Source: CAWATZ01 sp963784995 (GTDB lineage: Bacteria > Planctomycetota > Planctomycetia > Gemmatales > Gemmataceae). From it: 64,000 nucleotides of DNA. Position 1 is the stretch's first letter. Every line of letters starts with the position of its first letter. The stretch lies in assembly GCA_963784995.1 (NCBI GenBank), contig CAWATZ010000002.1, positions 992,001-1,056,000 of the forward strand, in the 5' to 3' direction. The position numbers were made by a program, and so were the translations under genes. This document shows positions 29,336-38,398 of this stretch, piece by piece. Under the pieces are notes generated by a model. The model searched no databases. It worked only from the letters and a program-made list of their open reading frames with translations, and was not told the DNA's origin.

Positions 29336-30073
29336 ATGAGAATTCCGTGGTATCCGGTGACGGTCGCGATGATCGGTGCGGTGGCACTCCTCTCTGGCGC
29401 GGTGGGCACCAGCGACAGCGTTGTCCACCCAGCCAGGAAAGAAACGCCGGCTGCAGCTCTCCCCGAGGCGGTGGTCAAGCTGACCAAACCGATCTTCGAT
29501 GGCAAGACCCTCGAGGGCTGGATTCAGATCCCCGCGGACTCGTGGGAAGTCAAGGACGGGGCCATGGCCAGCAAGGGCGCGGGCCGGGGCGTGATCTACA
29601 CGAAGGACGATTACAGCAAATGTCGGCTCGTGTTCACCATGCGGCACGTCTCGGGCAAACCGGACCACCAGGCCTGCGTGCTGATCTTTTGCACCCGCCC
29701 GGCGAAAGGCGAGAAGGGCCTGGACGCCCTCGCCGGCATCCAGTTCCAGCCTCCCAACGGCGGCCACTGGGACTATCGACCCGGACACAACAACGGCGGC
29801 AAGGAGTTCAAGGCGCTGCCGCATCCGAAGTTCAACCCGAAGGAGTGGTGCCAGGTCGAGATGCTGGTCGATGCGACCACCGGAACGGCGCGCATGGCGG
29901 TCGCCCAGCCGGTCGGGGCGAAAGCGGTGGAGGTGCTGCGTTACCAGCTGGCGGAAGCGGGCAAGGCGGGGCCGATCGCCTGGCAAATGCACAACAAGGG
30001 GTTGTTCGACGAATACAAGGACGTTCGCATTGAGATCGCTCCGAAAACGGACGAGTTGATCACGACCAAATAA
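29336..30073 (+). CDS. DUF1080 (3-keto-disaccharide hydrolase-type) exported protein, 245 aa
   Basis: The start at 29336 has a CAGGAGA box. A signal peptide covers about residues 1-24. The family core is visible in KPIFDGKTLEGWIQIPADSW followed by VKDGAMASKGAGRGVIYTKD, and then a concanavalin-like beta-sandwich (CRLVFTMRHVSGKPDHQACV; GIQFQPPNGGHWDY). Members of this fold bind or cleave sugars outside the cytoplasm, and they are greatly expanded in planctomycetes. It stands alone between a membrane protein and the DGPF/sigma pair, so no pathway can be inferred. Confidence 0.88.
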   Translation: MRIPWYPVTVAMIGAVALLSGAVGTSDSVVHPARKETPAAALPEAVVKLTKPIFDGKTLEGWIQIPADSWEVKDGAMASKGAGRGVIYTKDDYSKCRLVFTMRHVSGKPDHQACVLIFCTRPAKGEKGLDALAGIQFQPPNGGHWDYRPGHNNGGKEFKALPHPKFNPKEWCQVEMLVDATTGTARMAVAQPVGAKAVEVLRYQLAEAGKAGPIAWQMHNKGLFDEYKDVRIEIAPKTDELITTK

Positions 30074-30192
30074 ATCCGCGCCCGATTCACGGAACGTTGT
30101 CCCCGTGGGCCGGTTTCATTCGTCATGGAAGCGGCAGGCGGGCTGCATGGTGCGGTTCGCTGCCGGGCCTCTGACGCGAAAGGAACACGCAC

Positions 30193-30549
30193 GTGGCCAA
30201 ATTCCTGTTTATCTACCGCCGTGGCAAGGACGCCGCAACGCTGGCGCCCGAGGAGATGCAGCAGCTCCTGCAGAAATGGAACGTCTGGATCAACGAGGGG
30301 TTGCAGAAAGGCTGGCTGCTCGACCCGGGCGACGGGCTCACTCAGGAAGGACGAACGGTGAACGCCCGCAAGGTCGTCACGGACGGACCGTTCGTGGAAG
30401 CCAAGGAGGTGGTCGGCGGCTATTCGCTTGTCCAGGCCGACAGCATCGATGCCGCCGCGGAGCTGGCCAAGGGCTGTCCGGTCTTGCTGCGGGTCGGCTG
30501 CTCGGTCGAGATTCGCCTCCTGGCCGGCTTTACCACGCCGAAGCGCTGA
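30193..30549 (+). CDS. YCII/DGPF-domain protein, 118 aa
   Basis: The GTG start at 30193 has an AAAGGA box. The ferredoxin-like YCII fold is recognised by KFLFIYRRGKDAATLAPEEM at the start and the DGPF box VVTDGPFVEAKEVVGGYSLV in the centre. Proteins of this family are encoded beside ECF42 sigma factors in many bacteria, and such a sigma factor gene follows here at 30656. The biochemical role is unproven, though a partner or signal-related function is suspected. The short intergenic stretch to the sigma gene contains a palindromic repeat. Confidence 0.92.
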   Translation: MAKFLFIYRRGKDAATLAPEEMQQLLQKWNVWINEGLQKGWLLDPGDGLTQEGRTVNARKVVTDGPFVEAKEVVGGYSLVQADSIDAAAELAKGCPVLLRVGCSVEIRLLAGFTTPKR

Positions 30550-30569
30550 AAGCGATCGGAACAAATGAC

Positions 30570-30627
30570 GTAGGCCGGCCTTCCCAGGCCGGCCGCAAGG
30601 CTGGCCGGGCTGGGAAGCCCGGCCTAC
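30570..30627. repeat. Nested palindrome, GTAGGCCGG family
   Basis: GTAGGCCGGCCTTCCCAG and its near reverse complement CTGGGAAGCCCGGCCTAC frame a smaller GC-rich core. Pairing is imperfect in the middle. It lies between the DGPF gene and its sigma factor gene, so it is transcribed with them. Confidence 0.75.
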
Positions 30628-30655
30628 CTCTTTCACTCCGAAGCGCTGAGGAACG

Positions 30656-31927
30656 ATGCCATCGGATCAGCCGGCACCGGTCGCCCCGCTCGTGGAGCAT
30701 TTCTTCCGCCATGAGGCGGGGCGGCTGGTGTCCGTCCTGACCCGGATCTTCGGCTTCCGCAACTTCGACCTTGTCGAGGACATGGTTCAAGCCACGCTCC
30801 TGGACGCCCTGGAAGCGTGGCAAGTCCGCGGCGCACCCGACAATCCGTCGGGGTGGGTCCATCGCGTCGCCCGCAACAAGGTACTGGACGCCTTGCGGCG
30901 CGACCAGATCGGCCAGCGGGTGCTGGGGGAGTGGGCTGCTGCTCGCCCAGGCTGCGAAGAGCGCCTGGACGAACAGTTTCTCGACTCGGAGATCGAGGAC
31001 AGCCAGCTGCGGATGATGTTTGCCTGCTGCCATCCCCGGCTGGCCCGCGAGAACCAGCTGGCCCTGACCCTGAAGGCCCTGTGCGGCTTCGGCAACTCGG
31101 AAATCGCCCGAGCCCTGCTCGTTACCGAGGAGACGGTCAAGAAGCGACTGCAGCGTGCGACACGCGACCTGGTCGAGCAGCAGATCACGCTGGAGCCGCC
31201 CGCCGCCGGTGAGCTGGCGCAGCGGCTGGACAGTGTGCATCAGGTGCTGTACCTCTTCTTCAACGAGGGCTACAGCTCGTCCGAGGGTGAAACGGCCATC
31301 CGGGCCGATCTCTGCGAGGAGTCGGCCAGGCTCTGTCACCTGCTCTGCTGTCACCCGCGCTTTGCCACGCCGGCCACGCATGCGCTCATGGCCCTGATGC
31401 TATTCCACGGCGCCCGCCTGGAGGCCCGGCTCGATCAGCGCGGCGCCGTCTTGCTGATGGAAGAGCAAGACCGCGGCAAGTGGGACCAGCAGTTGATCCA
31501 GAGTGCGCGGGAGTATCTCGCCAGGTCGGCCGAGGGGACGGTCATTTCGCCATTCCATCTCGAAGCGGCGATCGCCTGCCATCACTGCACGGCGAAGAGC
31601 TATGCCGAGACCGACTGGCGGGCGATCCTGCGTCTCTACGACGCCCTGCTGCTGCTGCATCGTTCGCCAGTGTACCTGCTCAACCAGGCAATCGTCGTGG
31701 CCCAGCTCGACGGTCCGCAGGCGGGCATCCGGGCGCTGGACGAAGCGGGCCAAGATCCGGCGCTGCACCGCTATCACCTCTTCGATGCGACGCTGGGCGA
31801 GTTCTACCGCCGTGCCGGCGACCTGGCCCGTGCCCGGCAGCACCTCGAAGCGGCCTGGCGGAACACGACTTCCCCCTTCGACCGTGAACTGATCGAGCGA
31901 CGCTTGGCGCAGTGCGCGGAGGGGTGA
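30656..31927 (+). CDS. ECF42-type RNA polymerase sigma factor with C-terminal helical extension, 423 aa
   Basis: Region 2 is near the N-terminus (FGFRNFDLVEDMVQATLLDA; NPSGWVHRVARNKVLDALRR), and region 4 is at about residues 130-180 (LALTLKALCGFGNSEIARAL, then VTEETVKKRLQRA). A C-terminal extension of about 240 residues with helical, TPR-like character (NEGYSSSEGETAIRADLCEE; SPVYLLNQAIVVAQLDGPQA) is the hallmark of the ECF42 group. That group has no obvious anti-sigma factor and instead pairs with DGPF proteins, as here. The start at 30656 has GAGGA a few bases upstream. Targets cannot be told from the window. Confidence 0.93.
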   Translation: MPSDQPAPVAPLVEHFFRHEAGRLVSVLTRIFGFRNFDLVEDMVQATLLDALEAWQVRGAPDNPSGWVHRVARNKVLDALRRDQIGQRVLGEWAAARPGCEERLDEQFLDSEIEDSQLRMMFACCHPRLARENQLALTLKALCGFGNSEIARALLVTEETVKKRLQRATRDLVEQQITLEPPAAGELAQRLDSVHQVLYLFFNEGYSSSEGETAIRADLCEESARLCHLLCCHPRFATPATHALMALMLFHGARLEARLDQRGAVLLMEEQDRGKWDQQLIQSAREYLARSAEGTVISPFHLEAAIACHHCTAKSYAETDWRAILRLYDALLLLHRSPVYLLNQAIVVAQLDGPQAGIRALDEAGQDPALHRYHLFDATLGEFYRRAGDLARARQHLEAAWRNTTSPFDRELIERRLAQCAEG

Positions 31928-32018
31928 TACAATCGCCTTCGTGTCAGGGTCATTTCTTTCTGGCCTCTGCCCCAGGAGCTGGCGGCCCTCAACCCCGGAA
32001 CCGCAACGGAGTTACCTG

Positions 32019-32492
32019 GTGTTCGAGAAAGTGCTGCAACTGGCCCGATCGCGAGGTTACCTCGACCGTCCGGAGTACGCGGAGTGGCGCGGGCAAGTTC
32101 CGGGATGGCTGGCGGACCTCTGGACTCCGGGTGGGCCGGAGCGCTTCGAGCAACGTCTGGGAGTGACCCTGCCCGCCGCGGTTCGGGAATTCTACGTGAC
32201 TCCCGAACTGGTCGTCTGCCTCCAATCCCTGGACCCTTACGAGCAAGATTACTTCTTCGCGGCCATCGAGGATGAGCCCTGCCTTTGCCGGTGGGGAGGA
32301 GAGCCGTACTTTGCGATCGCAATGCACGGACACAGCGGCGGTACGTACGGTGTCCGCCTCAACGCCGGCGACGACCCACCGATGGCCACCGGGTTCGCGG
32401 ACGAGACGGAAGCGATCGGCCCTTTGGCGAAGTCCTTCGTCGGCTACGTACGCCGGCTGGTCAAGCGCGGCCCGCCCCCGGAAGAGGATTGA
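32019..32492 (+). CDS. SUKH (SMI1/KNR4)-like small protein, 157 aa
   Basis: I chose the GTG at 32019 (reads VFEKVLQLARSRGYLDRPEY), which follows a CGGAG. The pattern RFEQRLGVTLPAAVREFYVT, then LVVCLQ and later a YFAIAMHGHSGGTYGVRLN strand region, is similar to SUKH-superfamily proteins, many of which are immunity proteins against polymorphic toxins. No toxin is encoded nearby, and the assignment is by pattern only. It heads a run of four or five small plus-strand genes of unknown use, including a macro-domain protein. Confidence 0.6.
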   Translation: MFEKVLQLARSRGYLDRPEYAEWRGQVPGWLADLWTPGGPERFEQRLGVTLPAAVREFYVTPELVVCLQSLDPYEQDYFFAAIEDEPCLCRWGGEPYFAIAMHGHSGGTYGVRLNAGDDPPMATGFADETEAIGPLAKSFVGYVRRLVKRGPPPEED

Positions 32493-32540
32493 AGCGACGT
32501 GCTGCCGCGGTCGCTGCGCTGAACAGGAGAGGAGGCGCGG

Positions 32541-33155
32541 ATGCTCGAAGGTCTGTGGCTGGTCCATCCTGACGAGGCGATGTGCGCGGCGTTCCGCCAG
32601 CGCTTCGCCGGGCTGCCACGAGTGCGCGTGATCCGCGGCCGGTTCGAGGACCTGGAGCCGCACGACTGCTTCGTGACCGCCGGCAACGCCTTCGGGATCA
32701 TGACGGCCGGGATCGATGCGGCAGTGGTGCGCCGCTTCGGCGAGGAACTGATGCAGCGCGTGCAGCACCGCATCATGGATCAGTTCTTTGGAGAGCAGCC
32801 GGTCGGGACCGCGTTCGTCCTACCGACCGGGGATCCGACGCTGCCGTTCCTGGTGCATGCTCCGACGATGCGAGTGCCGGGAAGCATCGAAGGGACGGAC
32901 AAGGTGTACGCGGCAACGTGGGCGGCGCTGCTGGCCATCCAGGCCCACAATCAGACGGCCGAGCAGAAAATCGAGATCGCGGCTTTCCCGGCGCTGGGGA
33001 CCGGGTTCGGCGGCGTCCCGTTCGGCGAGGCGGCCCGGCAGATGGCGGTGGCCTACCGGCACTTGCTGGAGCCGCCGCACCGCCTCGACTGGGATTTTGT
33101 TGCGGAGCGGCAGCTGGCTATCTGTTACGATGGCGGGCGGCAGGTGGTGCGCTGA
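32541..33155 (+). CDS. Macro-domain (ADP-ribose binding type) protein, 204 aa
   Basis: The start at 32541 has a GGAGAGGAGG box. Macro-domain landmarks are the glycine-rich loop in CFVTAGNAFGIMTAGIDAAV and the second phosphate loop in AAFPALGTGFGGVPFGEAAR. Macro domains bind ADP-ribose and its derivatives, and some remove ADP-ribose from proteins or DNA. This member has an extra N-terminal strand-helix (LEGLWLVHPDEAMCAAFRQR) and a C-terminal tail. Its position directly after a SUKH-like gene makes a role in toxin immunity or repair possible, but that is inference. Confidence 0.85.
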   Translation: MLEGLWLVHPDEAMCAAFRQRFAGLPRVRVIRGRFEDLEPHDCFVTAGNAFGIMTAGIDAAVVRRFGEELMQRVQHRIMDQFFGEQPVGTAFVLPTGDPTLPFLVHAPTMRVPGSIEGTDKVYAATWAALLAIQAHNQTAEQKIEIAAFPALGTGFGGVPFGEAARQMAVAYRHLLEPPHRLDWDFVAERQLAICYDGGRQVVR

Positions 33156-33159
33156 GGCG

Positions 33160-33528
33160 GTGGTGCCGGACAAGTTGTGGAGGTTGGTGTTCGATCAAAG
33201 AGTCCTTTGGCGCGAGGCACCGATGGACCTGGAGCTGGAATCGGGCCGGATCATCCACGGGGCGACGGATGAGGACATTCTCTCCCACGTTGAGGGGGAG
33301 GAGTTCGCCATCCTCTCCCTCGAACCAGGCAGCTACGTACAGTGCGCGGAACAGAAGGAGCCGCCCTATGAGTACGTACTGGAGTATCAGGACGGCTCCT
33401 TGAACGCGCACTTTCAGGCGGTGGATGGGCCGATCTCTCTGGATCGCGTTCTATCCGCTTTCCTGAAATACCGCCGGGGCGATCAGTCCTGGCGTTCGGA
33501 TTTTCGCTGGGAGAAAATGGAACTTTAG
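33160..33528 (+). CDS. Small hypothetical protein, 122 aa
   Basis: The GTG at 33160 (4 nt after the macro-domain stop, with TGAGG upstream) is the most likely start; an ATG 63 nt later is an alternative. The product is acidic and compact (MDLELESGRIIHGATDEDIL, then LEPGSYVQCAEQKEPPYEYV) and ends WRSDFRWEKMEL. I do not recognise a family. Its size and place suggest an accessory or immunity-like protein. Close spacing points to co-transcription with the macro-domain gene. Confidence 0.6.
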   Translation: MVPDKLWRLVFDQRVLWREAPMDLELESGRIIHGATDEDILSHVEGEEFAILSLEPGSYVQCAEQKEPPYEYVLEYQDGSLNAHFQAVDGPISLDRVLSAFLKYRRGDQSWRSDFRWEKMEL

Positions 33529-33553
33529 CAACAGAGTTTGATCATTCGACACC

Positions 33554-33946
33554 ATGCACACGGTTCGCGTCCATCCCTTGATTGTGAGCGGCGACCAGTG
33601 GGTCGGGTACGCGCACCGTCCCAAGAACGGCGAACTTGAGCTGTACCCCAGCATCGAGCACGTCGGAGAGAAACTGCGGCCCATAACCCTGGAAAAGCTC
33701 ATCGAGGCGGACAGGACGCTGGCTCAGCTCGAGAACCTGCCGCCGCTGACGCAGGCCTGCGCTGGGAACCGGGTGCGGAGTTTTCCCGGGGCCGCCTTCC
33801 CATCGGCCGGACCTATTTCTTCCGCTGCGAAGGGACGCCTGGGCCGGACCATCCCGATCGGGAGCGCATTGGCTTTGAGGTGGTCAACGTCTGGGTCCGC
33901 GCTGAATCCAGGGCAAAGGCCGTGGAAATCTTCGAGGAAGAACTGA
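33554..33946 (+). CDS. Small hypothetical protein, 3' part possibly out of frame
   Basis: The first 65 codons (MHTVRVHPLIVSGDQWVGYA ... LEKLIEADRTLAQLENLPPL) look coding. After about 33745 this frame turns arginine- and serine-rich, while another frame gives a sensible protein that continues into the gene annotated at 33880. So either this is a short protein whose end overlaps the next gene, or a one-base indel splits a single gene of about 860 bp. No family is recognised. No ribosome site is clear. Confidence 0.45.
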   Translation: MHTVRVHPLIVSGDQWVGYAHRPKNGELELYPSIEHVGEKLRPITLEKLIEADRTLAQLENLPPLTQACAGNRVRSFPGAAFPSAGPISSAAKGRLGRTIPIGSALALRWSTSGSALNPGQRPWKSSRKN

Positions 33947-34413
33947 AAGAACTCCACCTGATCCTCGAACAATGGGAAGGGCCCGCCGTCTGCCGGCTGG
34001 AGGATTACGAGGACGACCCGGAAAGGCGTGAGCGGTTCGAGCAAGCCCAGCTGGACGGGATCGTCGTCGTTTCTCACGTCTGTCCCCGGTATCCGGTCTT
34101 CTGGGTGACGGCAACCGCCAGCTGGGGATCACCGGCCCGAACGGGCGAGGTGCATTACTTCCTCGGTGCGGACTCGATCTGCCAGGAAGGAGAGGACGTC
34201 TTCGACCCGAGTTTCTGGACGGGAGTGCGCGAGCAAGCGGCCCTCAAAGCGGCAGCGGAAGCAATCCGGGAAAAGGGTTGGACCCTGACGGCGATCCATG
34301 AGAAGCGACCGTGTGGCCGGTCCGACATTCCCGAGGACCTGCTGCTTGGTTACGACGAAGCCGAGGAGTCCGGTGCGTGCATGGTCTCCATCTCGGACAG
34401 CGACCCCGAGTGA
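33880..34413 (+). CDS. Hypothetical protein, N-terminus probably further upstream
   Basis: From the GTG at 33880 the product has 177 residues (WVRAESRAKAVEIFEEELKE; YEDDPERRERFEQAQLDGIV; EAIREKGWTLTAIHEKRPCG). In the same frame, sensible sequence extends upstream at least to about 33750 (GRLPIGRTYFFRCEGTPGPD, then ERIGFEVV), so the true start is earlier or the gene is joined to the preceding one by a frame break. I do not recognise the family. It is acidic, soluble and may be part of the same small-gene group as the SUKH-like protein. Confidence 0.55.
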   Translation: MVNVWVRAESRAKAVEIFEEELKELHLILEQWEGPAVCRLEDYEDDPERRERFEQAQLDGIVVVSHVCPRYPVFWVTATASWGSPARTGEVHYFLGADSICQEGEDVFDPSFWTGVREQAALKAAAEAIREKGWTLTAIHEKRPCGRSDIPEDLLLGYDEAEESGACMVSISDSDPE

Positions 34414-34450
34414 GGCCGTGCCCGTTCCCTTCGCCGCGGCCAGCGCTGAA

Positions 34451-34969
34451 CTACTTGCAGGCCGGCTCGCACCACAGCACGAAATACCCTTGCAACTTCG
34501 GACAGGGGCAGCGCTGGTAGAACCGGCCCAGGAACAGCCCCGGAGCGATTTCTCGAAACTCGTCGCGGGTATTGGCGAACACCGGCGAGCCGGGCGGATA
34601 TTCCAGGACAAAGCACGGCTGGTCGTCAAACCAGCTTGGCGCAATGATCGCGTGGGAGGGCACCGCCTGGAAGCCGAGCCACTGGTTGGTAAAGCTGCCG
34701 TCGGGACAAAAGACCTTGCCCTTCCAGACCGCGTTCATCAGCTGAGCCCGTAACCGGGGATTCGGGGCGCTGGTCACCAGCAACACGCGCCCTCGAACCG
34801 GTCCGACCGGCATCGCACCGACCTTGCCACCCGCGAACAACTGCTCCAGTTCGGCGGCACAGAGTCGGTTCAGCTCGGCCTCGGTGATCGCACAGGGAGC
34901 CGCAAGAGCGGGCCTGACGGCAAGGGAGAGCAGCAACACCACCCCAGCAGACGGCATGATGGTCTTCAT
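34451..34969 (-). CDS. Exported hypothetical protein, 172 aa
   Basis: I chose the ATG at 34969 (MKTIMPSAGVVLLLSLAVRP), which gives a clear signal peptide cut near ALAAPC. The mature protein has several cysteines (RLCAAELEQL; GKVFCPDGSFTNQWLGFQAV; RFYQRCPCPKLQGYFVLWCE) that could form disulfides. No known domain was recognised. It is the only minus-strand gene between the convergent small-gene group and the intergenic region to the right. Confidence 0.65.
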   Translation of the reverse strand: MKTIMPSAGVVLLLSLAVRPALAAPCAITEAELNRLCAAELEQLFAGGKVGAMPVGPVRGRVLLVTSAPNPRLRAQLMNAVWKGKVFCPDGSFTNQWLGFQAVPSHAIIAPSWFDDQPCFVLEYPPGSPVFANTRDEFREIAPGLFLGRFYQRCPCPKLQGYFVLWCEPACK

Positions 34970-35432
34970 CGGACAATCCCCGGTGCCGATCAGCAGCAGA
35001 CGCCTTGACGGCAAGGTCAGGACACAATCGACCACAATCCTTGATCGGCTCGAAGAAACGTTGGACTTGATTGCGAATGGATGTGCCGTCTGGAAAAAGA
35101 AATATGTCCGGGTGTCCTTGCGGACACCCGGACGACCAGACATACTTACGGGTCCCGTCCATCCCTTCGGTAGCCTGGCAGCCTTAAACCGTCCCCCCTC
35201 GGACGGTCAAGAGCCCATAGCTTTGCGTCCCCGCCTCACGACGGGTTTGCCTTTGTCGAGGACGGCGAGTTTATCACCGCTCTCTGGGATATTCAGTTGA
35301 GTGACTTGCATCACTCGCTGAACACTATAAACCTAGAACACGTTTTTCGCGAGTGCAACCAAAGCAACACATTTTTTCCAAGAAAAGAGATTTCGGCCTA
35401 AATGCTCTGCCCATTCGGTGGTTCCCAATGAC
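34970..35432. other. Intergenic region of about 460 bp
   Basis: No gene is supported. It contains a strong hairpin (35106-35133), best read as a terminator for the leftward operon that ends at 35433. The right part (35330-35400) is richer in A and T. Confidence 0.5.
35106..35133 (-). terminator. Rho-independent-type terminator, leftward
   Basis: A perfect 12-bp stem (GTCCGGGTGTCC with GGACACCCGGAC) has a 4-nt loop. Read on the minus strand it is followed by ATATTTCTTTTTCC. It lies about 300 nt past the last gene of the sigma/kinase/membrane-protein operon. Confidence 0.65.
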
Positions 35433-36197
35433 TCAGCGGCGGCCTGGAATCGATCCGTGCGAAGAGTGCAGCGACGTCGCCAGCAGGAACGCTCCACCCG
35501 GCCAGCCACCGGGTGCCGCTGCCATTGTGGCCGATGACAGGACCGTCGCGGAAGCGGCCGTGACGGCCGCGCTCTCGGGTGCGGTCGGCCGCAGGGCCTG
35601 CTTTTGCTGGCGCTCCACGTCGCTCACCTGCACCTGAAAACCGCCGATGCCAACCTGCAGCCGCCGCTGCGAATCCGAGGAGGAATGAGCAGTCCACACC
35701 ACCAGCGAGATGCCGCCGAAGAGACCCGCGAAAACGAGCGCCACTCCCCCGCAAATGGCCAGGATTCGGGTCGATGGCTTTTCGCCGCAGGCCACGGCGC
35801 CGGAGCGAGCCCGGGTGACAGCGTACCAGAGCGGAATCCACAGGTAGCCGTACAGGAGCCACAGCCAGACGTGAGCGAGCAATGGAAACTTCCCGAAGCG
35901 CTGGCTGTACCAGCTGCCGAAGTCCTCGACGGGGAGCGGTTGCGCTGGCTCGGTCAAGACTGGGGCTGTCGCGGTAGCCCCCAGCACCTTGCGACGCCGG
36001 GACTTCCGCCTCCGGGTCAAGCGCTCGATGTCGGCGGCCGGATAGCCGTGCTCCAGCAGTTCCCTCTTGAAGGCGAACTCCATCTCGGCCTTGCGGAGCT
36101 TCCACCAGAAGGACGCGACGGTCCTCAGGATTATGATCCCCGCAACCAGGATGAGAACCCAGGCCCCCAGCGACAGGTGTGTCAGTTCATTCAGCAT
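35433..36197 (-). CDS. Hypothetical membrane protein, 254 aa
   Basis: The start at 36197 overlaps the 3' end of the kinase gene by 11 nt, so translation is likely coupled. A membrane segment (residues 10-28) is followed by a basic helical stretch (FKRELLEHGYPAADIERLTR RRK), a proline-rich linker, and two more hydrophobic segments (about 107-125 and 144-168). The tail is alanine- and serine-rich and looks unstructured. I do not recognise a family. Being the third gene of an ECF sigma factor/kinase operon, it may be the regulator's membrane partner or a target, but this is not shown. Confidence 0.65.
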   Translation of the reverse strand: MLNELTHLSLGAWVLILVAGIIILRTVASFWWKLRKAEMEFAFKRELLEHGYPAADIERLTRRRKSRRRKVLGATATAPVLTEPAQPLPVEDFGSWYSQRFGKFPLLAHVWLWLLYGYLWIPLWYAVTRARSGAVACGEKPSTRILAICGGVALVFAGLFGGISLVVWTAHSSSDSQRRLQVGIGGFQVQVSDVERQQKQALRPTAPESAAVTAASATVLSSATMAAAPGGWPGGAFLLATSLHSSHGSIPGRR

Positions 36198-38398
36198 GGC
36201 GAGCCTTTCGAGTAAAGGGATGCCAGCGCAGGACGCCCGGCATCAGGAAAGAGAGGCCGAACAGCAGCAGAATCAGGGACAGAGCAAGCCCGCTTCCCTT
36301 CAGCAGGAACGAGATCGGCCAGGGATAGGGCTGCTCGACCACGGCCACGAACTCCGTGTCGCCGACGCGCGCATAATCGGCGAACCGGCCGGCGCCCGAC
36401 CAGGAATCGGTCCGCCGGGCACGCTCCTCGGCCCGGGTCAGATCGTGCAGCAGAGCGGTTGCCCTGTCGCCGACCCATTTCGGCGCTCGGCCGGGAGTGG
36501 CGTTGTCGCGGTGCAGGACGTACGTGAACTCGTGCTGCTGCTCGGCCGGAACTTTGTGCCTTTCCGGGTAGGTCCAGTCCATCGGGCAAACGAGACCGGC
36601 CCCGGCCGGCTCGTCTTTCAGGTCCAGGACCACCAAGTCGGGCAGCGATCGGAATGGTCGCCGCCAGCAGGCCCAGACAGCGGTCGCCGTCCCAGACCCG
36701 GGTGATGACCGCCAGCTTGTACTTGTTATCCAGATAGGAGACGTAGACCCGCGAGACGTAGACGGCCCCGCGGTCCGGCAGCCGGGACAGGCTGACCACG
36801 TAATCGCGGTTCCTGTAGTCCTTGCCTTCCGACGCCCGGTTCTCCAGCAACGAATCCGCCAGAAGAACGCCCTCGGGGCTGAAGACCAGCAGGTTGACCA
36901 GCGGCTCCTGGCCGGACCAGGCGAACCACTGATTGAAGTCCGTCTGGGCAACGCCCAGCAATTCGCGCAAGGCCCCCCGGTAATGCTCCGGATCCGCCGG
37001 GAAGCGGATCAGCAGGTCGCGGAGCTTTTGTTGCTGGGCGGTGATCGAGACGGCCTGCTTGACCAGCTCGAACTGGACGGCCACCGACCCGGCCAGTTTC
37101 TCGGCGTTCCGGGCGTTGCTGGCCCGGACTTGCCAGGTGGACCCGGCCAGGGCGGCCACGGCCAGCAGCAGGGCCGTCAGGGCCATGAGTCCGACGCGGG
37201 TCGGATAGCGCCGGCACCAGCGCCACAGCCGCTCGGCCGGGTCCCAGCGTCGGGCGCGGGTCTCGTCGCCACGCAGGAACCGGCGCAGGTCCTCGGCCAA
37301 GGCCTGGGCCGAGGGATAGCGTTTCTCCGGATCGGTGGACAGACTTCGTTCGCAGATCGCCTCCAGGTCGCGCGGCACCTCGTGGACCAGCCGCCGCGGC
37401 GGGGTCAGCGGTTGCCGCACTTCCTCACGCCGCCGGGCAACAGCGCCCGGGCCGGGAATCGGTGGCACGCCCTCATGGGCGCGGTGGAGGGTCAGCAGCT
37501 CGTACAGGACCGTCCCCAGGCCCCAGACGTCCGTGCGATTGTCGGCCCGGCCATCGAGTTGTTCGGGGGCCATGTAATCGAGCGTTCCCGGCGTGCCGCT
37601 GTGATTGGTAAGGTCGCCGGGGGCCGTTGCCGGCTCGCCGGGATCGAGCTGCGCGGGCTCTCCGCCAAGGTAGCCGGCCAGTCCAAAGTCCAGGATCCAG
37701 AGGTGGCCCTCCGCATCGATCATGAGGTTGGCCGGCTTCAGGTCCCGATGAACAATCCCTCGTTCGTGAGCATGGGCCAGCGCCTCGGCGGCATCGGCCA
37801 TCAGGGCAGCCACCGCCTGGAAGTAAGCCGTGGAGCGGTGCGGCCCCCCCAGGGCCGGGGCAGCCGTGGGGACACCGGCAGGCTGCGGAGAAGTACATTC
37901 GGCTCGCAGATCGTACAGGACGTCCCGCAGGGAAACGCCGTGCAGGTACGGCATGGCGAAGTAATGGGTCTCGCCCACGCAACCGGCCGCGAAGATCGGC
38001 ACGATGTGGGTCTGGTGCAGCCCGGCCAGCACCTGCTGTTCGCGCAGGAACCGCACCCGCACCGAGGGGGAAACCTGGCCGGGACGGATGGTCTTGACGG
38101 CCACCCGCCGCTCGAACGGCTCCTGCACGGCCTCGTAGACGTCTCCCATGCCGCCCCAGCCGATCTTGCGCACAATGCGGAAATCGCCCAGTCGGGCCGG
38201 GAAAGCCGGCTCCGGGTCCGGCTGGACCCGGGCCAGGATTCGGTGCGATTCGGCCAGGGCGGTGAATTCCTCAGCCAGCTGTGGATGGCTCGCACAGCAG
38301 CGGCTCAGGACCAGGGCCGGATCCTCGGCCTGCTCGTACTGCTGCAAGAACTGATCCAGCAAGGCTTCGCGTGCCTGGCCGTTGGTTGCCTCGCTCAT
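36187..38398 (-). CDS. Transmembrane Ser/Thr kinase with extracellular Cache-type sensor, frame break near the end
   Basis: I chose the ATG at 38398 (MSEATNGQAREALLDQFLQQ), overlapping the sigma gene stop as ATGA. The kinase domain (about residues 75-345) has GWGGMGDVYEA, AVKTIRPGQ, HRDLKPANLM, LDFGLAGY and DYMAPEQL, and all catalytic residues are present. A membrane segment (VGLMALTALLLAVAALAGS) is followed by an outside sensor like a double Cache domain (QTDFNQWFAWSGQEPLVNLL; DYVVSLSRLPDRGAVYVSRV). At about 36655 one base is lost or gained. The C-terminus then continues in the frame that reads PFRSLPDLVVLDLKDEPAGA, has a last membrane segment and overlaps the next gene's start. It pairs with the ECF sigma factor upstream. 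Confidence 0.85.
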
